Assembly: GCA_030765055.1 (NCBI GenBank)
Contig: CM060947.1
Location: 257,501,773-257,565,772 of the forward strand
Length of the DNA: 64,000 bases
DNA from: Mantis religiosa
Taxonomy: Eukaryota > Arthropoda > Insecta > Mantodea > Mantidae
Direction: 5' to 3'
Positions within the stretch are counted from its first letter, which is position 1; every line of letters begins with the position of its first letter. Both the position numbers and the translations under genes were made by a program. The notes under the pieces are model-generated. The model was not told the DNA's origin. It saw only the letters and a program-made list of their open reading frames with translations, and did no database searches. This document shows, one piece after another, positions 1 to 11,340 of the stretch.

Positions 1-1393
1 AGGAACCTCGGGCCGAACATCCGATCCCCTCCTTCGGGCGTTCTTCGGATTGGGATGGTCTCGAGGGGGCAGTGGTTCCCGATACCCGTGGGATTCGGGT
101 ACGTATAAGGACGGGGTTGAGGGAAGGCATTAATTCTCCCGGGTACAAGCCTGAAAGGCTAGTAGAAGTAGTGCTACATCACCAGGTGGCCCCACTGAAG
201 TCATATCGGTAGCCTTCAACTTTGCAGGAGATCTACCTGATCAAAGTTAATAAACAGGGTACGAGTGGGCACTGGATCACCTCGTTCTTTGCGGTGAACT
301 CGATATACACTTGTTACACCTTCTTCTGCGAAGTTTTCGTGAATCTCCTCATTGGACATACGCTAGTGTTTACAACACCACGCGAGCAGTTCAGAGTCCT
401 ATGCAATTCCACGCGCAGCGGATAGCTCGCAAGCATATTGGCTTTCGAAGATTTTGCAGCCTACTTGGTTGAAACTGCTTCAAACAGAACCATTGCGAGA
501 TCTAGTACTTGACTTTACAGGATCGGCAATATTATCTAAACTCTTCTGAATAATAAACGGATTCACGGTAGTACATCTTCGTCCTTCCTCAGTTCTAAAA
601 GTAACCAAATAGCGAGGATACAAGACTCAGCTATTTCACCATTTTTGTTGATTTTATCATTACCCATAGCGACAGTATCCTACACCATTGCAAACGTCTC
701 CGATGGTCTGCTCACATCCTGGGTGCCACTCCGGCTTAGGTGGGAGTCCTGCCTGGACCTTGCTGACCTCAGGGTCTCACATTCCAGTGTATAGACAGAG
801 GGACCCAATCGCCTTCAGGAGTGTAACGGATCTTGCAATGGCTCCTCCCCGGGACTGAACTATATCAGCGGATGCGAACACAGTCCTACATGATAATAAG
901 CAGTTTGTGGTTACGCGTTACCCAGTCACCCCTGCGCTACCCACTCCACCAACTTGTGTTCAAGGAGGTTAGGGACAAACACTGATGTGGACCTTGATTG
1001 GGCGTTTGGGCGTTAGCTCTCTCACCACTCATAGACACCCAATCGAGAGATTTGACTCGGGACGCCGGAATCGCCAATCCCGTACCTACCGCATTAGGCC
1101 TCTGGGAGGGAGAAATGTAAGAAAGCGGAGTTGTTCGTTTATCTTAACATGTCTTTCCATTGAAAGCCCGTTAAGTGTCTAAAGTATACAGTTTCAACTC
1201 CATTGAATTCAAATTAAAATACTGTAACAAAGCATTATAAATTGTTCACTTTTTCTGGTTTTACTTTATTCATGTTTAGTTACATTTTGTTGCAACATTT
1301 TAGAAAGAAACGGTGTGCACACCCGCGCAAAGGTTAGCATGTGAGATCCACTCAGCGCGTAGGCTTCGGCGGCCGGTGTCCATGGTAACTATA
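1..1393. other. Intergenic or intronic DNA, nothing recognised
   Basis: No convincing coding region was found. The open frames are all under 70 codons and do not resemble a known family. Positions 700-1110 are somewhat GC-richer than the AT-rich DNA that follows and may be old repeat sequence, but I could not assign it. This is probably part of the upstream intron or the 5' flank of the sidestep-like gene. Confidence 0.5.
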
Positions 1394-2460
1394 CCTTCCG
1401 GTTAGGACCGCGTCTTTGATGTTCCTCTGGTCGACGTTTCGTCCCAACTATGTGGGGCTTCTTCAGGACTTCTTCCTGGCAGCTCCGTAGCAACTGTCGA
1501 CCTTGAACTGGAAGAAAAACGGCAAACTACCCTTCCTGGAAGTGCTAATAGAAAGAGAGGGAACGAAACAGAAGTTCTCAGTATACCGAAAACCAACACA
1601 CACAGTCAGATACCTAGACGCTACATCTCATCATCCGCCATCCCTAAACGAGCAGTAGCCAACACACTCTTACACAGGGCCATCCGTATATATGATCCAG
1701 AGAAACTACCTGATGAATTAAACCATTTAAAACAAGTTTTGGAAGCCAATGGATATCCAAAAGGCTATATAAAACACCTACAAAAGAAGAACAAAACACA
1801 AAAAGAAAACAAAACCAAGACCACAGCATGGTTGCCTTATCTAAAAGGAACATCCGAGAAAATATCAAAACTACTTAAGAAACATAACACCCAAACTAGA
1901 TATCAGTCCACCAGAAAACTAAGATCATTCATGCGACCGGTTAAAGATAAACAAGACCCTCTGAATAATGCAGAAATTTATAAAAATGACTATGAACGTG
2001 GTGCATCATATGTGGGACAAACGGGCAGGTCAGTGAAGGTCAGACGACAAGAACACATAAGAAGTTAAAAATTAAATCAACCCGAAATATCAGCACTCAC
2101 AGAACACGCCATTAACACAGGACACCATATAGATTTTGATCAAGTGAAATTGGTGGCTAAATGTAATAGCTATAGACAAAGAATGATTAAAGAAAGCATT
2201 GAAATATTCAAAACACATAATAGTTTAAATAGAGACAACGGCAGACCTCTGTCTGGCAGACACTGATAAGCGCACGCGGATTGGGCACAGCATCAGCCAA
2301 TAGGAGAACCTCCGATGGATAAATAAACGCGCATCGCCTCCACCGGCACAGTTGCTACGGAGCTGTCAGGGAAGAAGAAGAAGAAGTCCTGAAGAAGCCC
2401 CACATAGTTGGGACGAAACGTCGATCAGAGGAACGTCAAAGACGCGGTCCTACCCGGAAG
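1394..2460 (+). mobile_element. Penelope-like retroelement remnant with GIY-YIG endonuclease
   Basis: Penelope-like elements encode a reverse transcriptase followed by a GIY-YIG endonuclease. Positions 1500-1790 read in two frames as the end of the RT region, with blocks like KLPFLEVLIERE and VYRKPTHTVRYLDATSHH followed by RAVANTLLHRA. A one-base frame change lies near 1650. Positions 1739-2068 read on to a GIY-YIG-like block, SYVGQTGRSVKVRRQEH. A stop follows at about 2067, then the usual tail, with SALTEHAINTGHHIDF and the region around 2160-2260. The body is flanked by arms of about 105 bp in inverted orientation (1394-1495 and 2350-2460), as is common for these elements. The 5' RT core is missing, so the copy is truncated and dead. 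Confidence 0.85.
2350..2460 (+). ncRNA. Possible hammerhead-ribozyme motif in the Penelope arm
   Basis: Penelope-like elements are known to carry minimal hammerhead ribozymes in their terminal repeats. This arm contains CTGAAGA at about 2389, a potential CCC/GGG stem, then GAAAC at about 2414, a short CGT/ACG stem and a TC that could be the cleavage site. The reverse complement of the same motif lies at 1410-1475. Helix I does not pair cleanly in my reading, so this may be a decayed ribozyme or only a resemblance. Confidence 0.4.
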
Positions 2461-2499
2461 ACCCAGTTACAACAAACAAGTGAGATCAAATTGATCATT

Positions 2500-3615
2500 T
2501 AACTCGGTCCACGCCTCATGATATTTACGCATTTTGTATCGCTCTGCTCTGAGCCAACCTTTTGAATGCAAATAAATTAGGATAATCTGCACTCAGGCAA
2601 TAATGGTAGAAAGCCATTATCAGCCACATTTGAGTCCGTGCAATGTTGCCTTTCTTAATATTCCAGGTTTGAATTACTGGCACTGTCGTATATTCCACCT
2701 TGCTTCCAACCAGCAGGCCAATTTTATGTTTAGTCCATTTCCAGATCTCAGATACGTTTTTGCAGGTGGTAGTTCTGTGTATCTGCTAGTCCACTTTTCC
2801 ACAACGTTTACACCTTGGGGCTGTTGCTAAATTATGTTTACATTTCTTTAATTCCGTGGGGATTAGTTCATTCACAAAGAAGTACACGGACACTTTCCAA
2901 TCAAATGGAACGTAGGTGTTTCGAAAAGTTTTCCATATGCGATCCCATGTTGTATTTTGATATTTTGCAACAACTGCTGGCACAGACAAATACTCCTTTA
3001 ACAATTCCATGTACAAGTGTTTGGTCGTAAGGCATACTGACTCCGTTGTATTCAAGGACAATAGATGTTGATAGTCCTTTACTACCTGTCGAAATGGAGA
3101 AGGTGGGGTCGTATCTGTGGACGTCAGGCGATGATAAAAGTCCATGTCCTGACGACTTCCCTGTCCGTTGAGTGCGCCCAAAACAGAACGCGGTAACAGC
3201 GCTCTGCACTTCACGTACACATCTGTTAGATTCCAGCCTCCTTCACTTATTTTCTGGCGTAACTGTGTTCGAGCTGCTTTGTAGAACTGATTCCGCCAAA
3301 TATAATGATTGCCCGTTCCAAACGCTGAGAGTATTTTTGGTGCATTGGTATTACCTGCGCTGCGTACCATATTTTGGTTAAAACAAACGTGATCACATGT
3401 CAAAATTTTTGAACAAGATTTAAGTTTCGTTTTAACTGGGACTGCATTAGGTGAATGCAGGTATTAACAATTCGCGTCCAGTTCCTCTCAATTAGGTCTT
3501 CCAGCTTTGAGGTGAAGGTCAGCCCTAAGACTTTTAGCGCCCTACTGCGGGTAAACAGAATGTCTTCAAAACTCCTTTCTTTCTACCAAAAGAGCGTTTA
3601 GGTCTTTTCGCAGGC
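2500..3615 (-). mobile_element. Non-LTR retrotransposon, C-terminal half of ORF2 (5'-truncated)
   Basis: The minus strand reads from about 3610 as the end of a reverse transcriptase (ALKVLGLTFTSKLEDLIERN), then a thumb or connector region (KIWYAAQVIPMHQKYSQRLE). A frame change leads to the open frame at 3403-2786, with GGWNLTDVYVKCRALLPRS. The frame ends in a zinc-finger-like C-terminal domain, where W-x-x-I-W-K, NELIPTEL and CKRCGK are followed by H and C residues after a stop at 2786. This layout is that of Tx1/L1-like LINEs with a zf-RVT-type tail. No endonuclease or RT palm is present. Clade assignment is tentative. Confidence 0.75.
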
Positions 3616-5484
3616 AATGTCGGTTTTTTTATTTTGATGTTTTGGAAAATTTATTTTTATATTTTGGTTTAGCAATGCCATTTACAGGATTCCATCGCTA
3701 TTGTTGCATACATTGGGAGCGTGTATGAGTCTTCAGTTGTTAATAAACAATCAGAAAATAGATAACAAAGTTTGAGCTTAGAGTACTTCTAAACACTACT
3801 AGAAACAAGATTATAAAGTCACTGTCACAGCTAGAAGAATATGTGTAGTGGAAGGAGGTGTCGTTAGTGTTGTGAGGTACAACAATGGTTCCAACGTTTC
3901 AACAAATGAAAACACCAAAGACTTACCGCATTTTAGAAGATATTAGATATGGAATATTTAGGATACACGCCAAGTTTTGCACGAAAATTTGCAGAAAAAG
4001 CACGCGTAGATTTTCAGAAGAATTTGGAGATCAAAATATACCATACATCGGCACATTAAGACACTTGGAAAATCATACAGAAGCTGTAGATCTGTACCTC
4101 ATGAACTGACACCTCAACAGGCTGAACACGCAGTTGATATCTATCATCAGCTTCTCTGTAATACCACACATGATAGATATTTTAGGAAAATTGTCACTTG
4201 AGGCGTTCCTAACCCGTTAAGTACCTCTTTGAGCCCTCCCGGCAGTTAACACCTCATAAGATAGCATATGTGATACGTGAGGACTACGGATGGGAGGTTT
4301 CCAACAGGTCGGGGTTTTTCTCAGGGTAGATCTGCATGAATACTCGCTTTTGAGTTCCAGGGAGTGGATTCGTCCTGGCAGTGAGTGGGTATCATCACAT
4401 AGAAGACACCACAACCTTTGAATGTCAAGTTTATGGTTACAATTAGTCCTCTCCACACGCCACTGTTGACTTGATGTTATTCGCACATTAGACGCGAGAT
4501 TTGAGATTTTCCCGTTGCTGTGCGCATGACACGACTTATATGTATCTGTGTACGCGTTGTTCCTGAACGTCGTTAGTGAATTATTTCGCACAATATAGTA
4601 TTTCCGGAGGATTATTAAACGAAAACGGAGTTTGGTGAAACCTTAATGAGTTGTAATGTGTGCAGTTTCTCTCATTCGCTAACACAGGGTGTTCGATAAC
4701 CACCTAATGTGAGTTACTCCATCCATCCACTAACGCGGACTCTGATGAACGTTTTAGTACTTGTCGCCCCCTTCACACGCCGAAACAGAGTGCTTTTCCT
4801 ATCAAATATCGAATGTTGCCATTGCTCAAATTTCCCCTTTCTTTCGCCGAATTTTGGACACTTTAGAGGTCATGTGACCTGTTGCTTGTTCCTTATAGGT
4901 TGTGTTTCATCCCTACTCTTGAATTTAATAGCAATTTCTAGTGTATGAGGTATGTATTCCACGCGAATTTCTCTTTCCCACAGTCAAGCTAATTAATGCA
5001 TAAGCATGTTTGAAAATGCGTACCTTAGATTCCAGAGTCTATTCTCTCATCACGTATCATATTCAGGTCAAGACATTGGCTGGCGCCGAGGGTCTATCCA
5101 TGGACAATGCCACCTTTGTCGGCTAGGAACACAAAGAACCTGCCTGTGAGGGAAAATGTTATTTTACCCTCTCCCTTAACACGTCGGGTTCATGCTTTAA
5201 ATAATACATATCGGGATTGCCTGTTTAGTATCTGTACTTGTATATTTAATCATTATCCTCTATATTTATTATAACTTTGTTTAATTCATATTGTGGTATC
5301 TATCCGCCCTTAATTATGCATGTAATAAGACTTTTGGGGTTATTATGACGATGTTATGCCTAACAGGAACGGTATCACACTTTTGATGAAAAATGGCATA
5401 TTACCAAAATCCTGATGCCTCGAAATAGGGGCCTGACCTCCGCTGACCTATCAAAGTCATCGTTAGAAGAAAATCAGTTAGGTC
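3616..5484. other. Unassigned intronic DNA
   Basis: The open frames at 3885-4109 (+, 74 codons) and 4217-4591 (-, 124 codons) were examined and not recognised. The latter has scattered Cys residues but no motif I could place. The rest is AT-rich without tandem structure that I could see. Confidence 0.4.
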
Positions 5485-5960
5485 CCAAATTAATGTACTG
5501 TGTCTGATAGAGTTTTGAAGGTGAAATTCACTGGGAGTTTGTTTCAAACGGGCGGGCGATTGTTGCCGATGTTTATTTTCAACAACTGGAACTGTTTCAT
5601 GAAAATTTGAGATGGAGATACCCCGGATTACCTTACCGAACTAGGGTTGTGTTGAAATAGGACAATGCAACACCCCATACTTCAAGAAAAACCATAGAAA
5701 AGATTAAGGAATTATGAGAAATCGAACTACTACCATAGGCAGCATACAGCCCTGATCTCGCACTATCAGATTGTCATTCTTTTAGATTCATGGCCCATTT
5801 TCTACGTCATTGGAATTTTGAAAACAGTGAAGCTGTGCAAGTGGGTGTTAGCGAATTCTTCTCATCAAAAAGCAGAGACTGGTACCTTCGAGGGATAACA
5901 AACCTCGCTTAACGATGACTTTAGGCCATAGAATCTAGTTATGTGCTTATTAGTTCGCAT
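5485..5960 (+). pseudogene. Mariner transposase C-terminal fragment
   Basis: The plus-strand translation from about 5515 gives a mariner catalytic region with three in-frame stops. HWEFVSNGRAI is followed by a degenerate DNATPHTSRKTIEKIKEL, then YSPDLALSDCHSF and a FLRHWNFENSEAV block. There are 34 residues between the second and third catalytic Asp, as in the DD34D mariner family. The C-terminal FFSSKSRDWYLRGI matches the usual end of the protein. The N-terminal DNA-binding region and both terminal repeats were not found. The copy differs from the other mariners in the window. Confidence 0.75.
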
Positions 5961-6087
5961 TTCTAACACCTGTTTTACTTAAAAACATCATCACCTCTGA
6001 GGCAGTGTATTATATATCAGTCTTCCCTTTACAAATAAATGAAATCTCTACAGTATTCCTTCACACCTCTGTATCACACACTCTTTG

Positions 6088-7150
6088 TAAAGTCTGTTTA
6101 GTTAACGCGTGTGCACGTCGGCTTATGCCTTTGACGAACCCTTATAATCGTTTTACAACCCCCGACGCTTCTTCTCCCAGATCTTTCTGCAAGGTTGCCA
6201 CCTTTCTCGACACGTCATGGGTGTCGCACGAGGTTTCGTCTAAATAAATTATCTTATGTCCATTACTGCGAAACTTCCTTAGTTTTGAAGGGCCCAAATG
6301 ACCTGGTTGTCGACGGGCCCTAAAACCCTACACACTCACTCACTCACTCCTTAGTTTTGACACATATATCGCCAAGCTACAATTCTACTGGATTGCATAA
6401 TAACCCTTAACTTATTCAAAGTGCGGTATTTGAAACCGGGCTCCTTTAGGAGGCCGCCCAAAGTGCAGTGCCCATAAGGAAAATCACAAATTTCTTGCAA
6501 ATGTGCAACCAATTCGTCTAAGGTGGGCGCTCTCCCTTTTGCATAGAATCTATAAATTTCTCCACGAATTAAAACGCATGTGAAATTATCTACTTTAGAG
6601 AAACCTTTTCTTTTGTTTTCACACTTTATCTGCGTCTTTGTTATTCCTTTCGTCACAATATTTCTTAATGTATTTCTGTGAATGCCCAGAATTTATCATC
6701 AGGTTCATTACACGACCCTTACCAAGATTTCAAAACAGGCGCTTGAATTTACTTAGAAACAGTTCCCGTTATAACTATTTTGAGGCTTTTCCAGTAATAT
6801 AACTCGGCCTAGTTATTCACACTGTCTTCACTTTTATTATTTTCACTTGGCCACTACTTAATTTGCATTTATCACTGCATTTCCCTCCCACGGTCTCCAC
6901 ATTGTGACACACAACGAATTTCTCTACGTAATGAAACAGATCACCTGCAAGTTGGAACTTTGGCAACTGAGACTCCACGTGGAGTAGACGTGTGACTGTC
7001 ACTTCGAGAAAATCAGGGTTGTTATTGGTCATCAACGACAGTGTTCCATTTCTGAAGTGTGGAGATAGATTTATGACGGTCATTATTGGGTGGGAGATTC
7101 AGGTTCATTTGACTCCGAGCTGCACACGCGTTAACTAAACAGACTTTTAC
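6088..7150 (-). mobile_element. IS630/Tc1-like DNA transposon, internally deleted, with TIRs
   Basis: A perfect 25-bp inverted repeat (6091-6115 and 7121-7145) bounds this segment. TA dinucleotides sit just outside both ends, at 6088-6089 and about 7149-7150, as expected for the IS630-Tc1-mariner superfamily. On the minus strand, 6656-6351 encodes a helix-turn-helix region typical of insect IS630-like transposases, with YAKGRAPTLDELVAHL and CTLGGLLKEPGFKY. After a 72-bp interruption the frame resumes with HKIIYLDETSCDTHD, which holds the first catalytic Asp. The rest of the catalytic domain is absent, so the element is a defective derivative of about 1.06 kb. A further minus-strand frame at 7083-6817 is unassigned. 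Confidence 0.75.
6289..6348 (+). mobile_element. 60-bp 5'-truncated retroelement stub with target-site duplication
   Basis: A 60-bp insertion interrupts the transposase frame of the IS630-like element. It is flanked by perfect 12-bp duplications, CCTTAGTTTTGA, at 6277-6288 and 6349-6360. It starts with GGGCCC, has a second GGGCCC near its middle (a possible stem), and ends in an ACTC microsatellite tail. It resembles the 3' end of the LINE at 38380-39843, whose last part shows a similar layout before a simple-repeat tail. It is therefore most likely an extremely 5'-truncated LINE insertion. Confidence 0.8.
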
Positions 7151-7299
7151 CTACACCTAGGTCCACCTCTAACTCGCAGCTACACAGCTCCGATGTTCAC
7201 AAATAAGATTAAGAAATAATAATTAATTCCACACTTCGTGCAGTTTTTCTAAACAATTTAATTATATTGATGATAATGATGTTGACTATGATGATAATA

Positions 7300-8420
7300 A
7301 TAAACAACTGGTTTATCAACAGCAACTATTAAGAATTTAAAACCTGAACGTGAATGTGCGTCTTATCTGTCTCACTTAAAACTACAAATCCCGGAGCATC
7401 CTACCACAGCAGGACACCCATCAAGCTTTGTAACCTGTTTAAAGGAAATATGTAATTTTCATGTTTATTACATATATACAGACGGTTCGCGTTACCAATT
7501 TGAAGATAATATATCTCCAGTAGGATGTGCTTTTGTTGTTTATGAAAACCAAACGTAACTCAGTCCATGTTTAAATTGTTACCTGAATGTTCTGTATTCC
7601 AGTCGGAGCTCTTAGCAATTAAAGAAGCTATAACATGGTGTACTGTTAATGGGAACAGTGCCCGTATTCTTAGTGATTCACAATCAGCTCTACTCGCTAT
7701 TAATGGTAAATACAATTTAAATTCATTAGCACATGAAATCAGAACCCAGTGGAATTTTAAGTAACGAGAGAGCTGATTGCTTGGCTAAAAAGGCTGCAGA
7801 ATCCAATCTTCCTGTGACATATTCTTTTATGTCCTATTTCTACTGTAAGGAGAATAATACATCAACATATTCTTGAAGAATGGAACCAACAATGGCTAAC
7901 AACTCCAAATGGAAGTTTAACAAAAACATTATTTTTCCCTAGTGTATATGACAGAGGAAAATGTGAAACTCTTGTACCAAATTTTGTTTTGACACAATTT
8001 GTAAGTGGACATGGTGAATTTGGTGAATAATTATCACGCTTTCACTTAACATCCAACCCCGAGTGCATGTGTGGTCAAGAATTTCAAACTGTGGTTCATC
8101 TCCTTTCTGTTGTCCCATTTTCTGGAGAGAAAGACAAGAATTAATATTCAAGCTAGACTCTCTAGGAACTGAATTTTCTGCTCCGCTCACATCTTTGCTA
8201 ATGAAGCCACAACAGTATAAGTATTTCATGATGTTTATAAACTCAGTGTTAAACGTCTGAAATAGTTTAAATTAATATGCATCAGATTATAACATATTTT
8301 CTTCCTTCTAGTATTTAAAACTTTTTTGTTGAAATTGTATATGTTTATGTATTAACTCTAACCCTAATATACCACTGTGTAAAATAGGGTTCAATAAATC
8401 TGTATAAATAAAAAAAATAA
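7300..8420 (+). mobile_element. Non-LTR retrotransposon 3' end: RNase H and C-terminal region
   Basis: The translation around 7475-7760 gives an RNase H domain: YIYTDGS, then after a frame change QSELLAIKEAITWC, ARILSDSQSALLAINGK, and later NERADCLAKKAAE. It is followed by a C-terminal segment (FVLTQFVSGHGEFG, CMCGQEF, TVVHLL), as in I/R1-like LINEs that carry RNase H after the RT. Several stops and frameshifts are present. A short A-rich tail ends near 8420. The RT and endonuclease are missing, consistent with 5' truncation. Confidence 0.8.
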
Positions 8421-9057
8421 ACAACGGGTTAGTTAAACCCATCTGTTCCAGTTATTTTATATGCGTCACTAGGCAACCTTCTGTTTCCTTTACGTTACTA
8501 GGTAGACGTTTTCTTTAGGTTTCACTGTTATTTTAGCCATTTAAGGAGCTACCGTTACAGCAGTGGATACACCTCATTCTTTCGGCTGCTGACAGACACT
8601 TTGCCAGCTAATAAGCAGTTATTTATTAATTGAGAGAGCACCGTCAAAGCTTTACCAAATGAATAAGGCTAGAAATTGGCCTTTAATCTCTCTATCTCAG
8701 ATGTATAATGTACCACATCAAAGGGAGACTGTCTTTCTCGCTTGCCCTTTGTAACGTCCTGTGTATCCCGTAAGGAATGTTGGATTGCGGCAGCACGGCC
8801 AGTGAATAAAACACAGGATTACTATAATCCCTGGAGAAGGCGGAGGTGGCTTAGGGGTTAACTGCTACACCCTTAAGGAACACGCAACATTCCTTGTGCA
8901 CTTGTCAGGGAGGCACACCCTCGTCCCACAAATTAGGGATGTGCTAAACTTAAAAGTTGCACATTCTTTGTTTTGAAATGTTTTATATTGTAGTACTCCC
9001 AAAATTTTGCATTTTAAATATATATTTAACAAATTTTCTGGAAACAAACTTAAGCAT
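8421..9057. other. Unassigned intronic DNA
   Basis: No supported gene or repeat was seen. The minus-strand frame 8865-9101 runs into the neighbouring repeat and is not credible as a gene. Confidence 0.4.
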
Positions 9058-10640
9058 AGTCCCCGCCTCGGTAGCGTAGCTGGTAGCTGTCGACCACACA
9101 TTCAAGAGGTACCGAGTTCGAATCTCGGCAAGGGTGAGTTATCTGGTTATGGCTTTTTCCAGGATTTTCCCTTATCCTGAAAGACGAATGTTGAGTATCT
9201 CTATGCTCTATGTATTCTGTACTCATTTGAACATCATTTCATTCATCGTCCGATATGACTTAACGTTGGAGGTTTTCTCTTATCCTGATAGAAGGATGTC
9301 TGGTAACCCTAAGCTCTATGTACCCTGTACTCAAGCATTATTTCATTAATCGTACGATATGACTAAACGCTGCAGGTTTTCTCTTATACTTAAAATGAAT
9401 GTCTGGTAAGCTTAAGCTCATTGTACCCTGCACTCATATGAACATCATTTCATTCATCATCCGATATGACTTAACGTTGGAGGTTTTCCCTTATCCTGAA
9501 AGATGAATATCTGATAACTCTAAGCTCTATGAACCCTGTACTCAATTAAGCATCATTTCATTCATTGTCCGATATGACTTAACGTTGGAGGTTTTCCCTT
9601 ATCCTGAAAGATGAATGTCTAGTAACCCTAAGCTCTATGTAGCCTGTATTCATTGGAATATCATTTCATTCATCGTCCGATATGGCTTAACTTTTGAGGG
9701 TTTCCCTTATTCTTAAAGTTGAATATCTGGTAACTCTAAGACCTATATACCCTGTACTCATTTGAACTAAATTTCATTCATAGTCAGATATAACTTAACG
9801 TTGGAGGTTTTCCCTTATCCTGAAAGATGAATGTCAGGTAACTCTAAGACCTATGTAACCTGTACTCATTTGGACATCATTTCATTGAGCGTCGGATATG
9901 ACTTAATGTTGGAGGTTTTCTCTCATTCTTATAGATGAATTTCTCGTAACTCTAAGCTCTATGTAACCTGTACTCATTTGAGCATAATTTCATTCATCAT
10001 CCGATATAACTTAATGTTGGATATTTTTGCCTTACCCTGAAAGATGAATGTCTGGGAACTTTAAGATGTATGTACCCTGTTTTCATTTGAACATTATTTC
10101 ATCCCTTGACCGATATGACTTAACGTTGGAGGTTTTCCTTTATCCTGAAAGATGAATGTCTGCTAATTCTAAGCTCCATGTACCCTGTGGTCATTTGAAC
10201 ATAATTCATTCATCGTCCGATATGACTTACCGTTGGAGGTTTTCTCTTATCCTGAAAGATAAATGTCTGGTAACTCTAAGATCTATGTACCCTGCACTCA
10301 TTTGGACATCATTTCATTCATCGTCCGATATGACTTAATGCTGGAGGTTTTCTCTTATCCTGTAAGATGAATGTCTGGTAACTCTAAGCTCTATGTACCA
10401 TGTACTCATTTGAACATCATTTCATTCATCGTGTGATATGACTTAACGCTGGAGGTTTTCTCTTTTTCGAAAGATGAATGTATAGTAAGTGTAAGCTCTA
10501 TGTACCCTGTGCTCATTTAAGCATCATTTCATTCATCGTCGGATATGACTTAGCGTTGTAGGTTTTCCTTTATCCTGAATGATAAATGTCTTGTAACTCT
10601 AAGATATATGTACCCTGTACTCATTTAAGACAAGTCTACA
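9058..10640 (+). repeat. tRNA-headed repeat (family A) with a 108-bp tandem array, about 13 copies
   Basis: At 9061-9140 the sequence has an A-box-like TAGCGTAGCTGG and a B-box-like GAGTTCGAATCTC, the internal promoter elements of a tRNA-derived SINE. It continues into a tandem array with a unit of about 108 bp. The CGATATGACTTAACG landmark recurs at 9251, 9355, 9462, 9570, 9678 and so on to 10541. Two early units are shorter. Units differ by point changes, so the array is not recent. No coding content is supported. Confidence 0.85.
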
Positions 10641-10911
10641 CTGAAAATTCCAACATCTATAATAATAAACCAATCATTATGAAAATTTAGTTATATAATT
10701 AGGGTATTATTTTGAAATTGCATGCAATTTTACATGTTGTTACAACAAATAGTTCATTAATTATTAATTATTTATTTGTTAAATTTTGTAAACATTAAAA
10801 ATGTTCTACGCTTCAAAAGTAGTATTTGTTCTAAATTATTTTCAAATTGTTAGCTCTCAAATTTTTGAAAATACTAACTTTTTTATTCCTCAACACCATG
10901 TAATGGAGTTA

Positions 10912-11340
10912 TGGCGACTTACTATCAAAGATCTATTAAAACATTAGCCTATATTCTTCTAGTGTAAGGAATTGATTAATTTCCATCAATTAACTTAAGT
11001 AATAAGAGTTAAATGATGAAGCCTGGGACTCAAGTACTTACGATAGTAAGTCGCCACAAACGGTGTATCTCGGATATGTGAGCCCCTAGTGGTCTATCGG
11101 GGAAATATACGAGTTAAATGGAGAATTTAATGTCGTGACGGCACGTTGGCCACGGTAGCTCAATGCGTTGGAGCGACTGGACGGAAACCAGGAGATCCGT
11201 GGTTCAAATCCTGGCCATGGCATTGAATTTTTCACATTGACTCTATCTATCAAAAACCTTAGCCTATATAGGGCAAGTGTAGGGAACTGATTAGTTTCCA
11301 TCAATTAACTAAAATGATGGAGATAGTTTAAAATGTATAC
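10912..11340 (+). mobile_element. tRNA-derived SINE/satellite (family B), one full unit plus a partial
   Basis: The tRNA-like part lies at about 11148-11222, with an A-box-like GGTAGCTCAA and a B-box GGTTCAAATCC. The first and last seven bases can pair as an acceptor stem. It is followed by a unique tail with TTGACTCTATCTATC and ends in TTTCCATCAATTAACT. A partial tail from a preceding unit sits at 10934-11013, so the unit is tandem here too. The unit starts with a small ACTTAC-GATA-GTAAGT hairpin at about 11038-11053. Confidence 0.85.

Noticed and set aside
4217..4591. 124-codon minus frame with several Cys residues, considered as a piggyBac C-terminal zinc finger
   Set aside because: Cys and His spacing does not fit the motif and no catalytic region is nearby.
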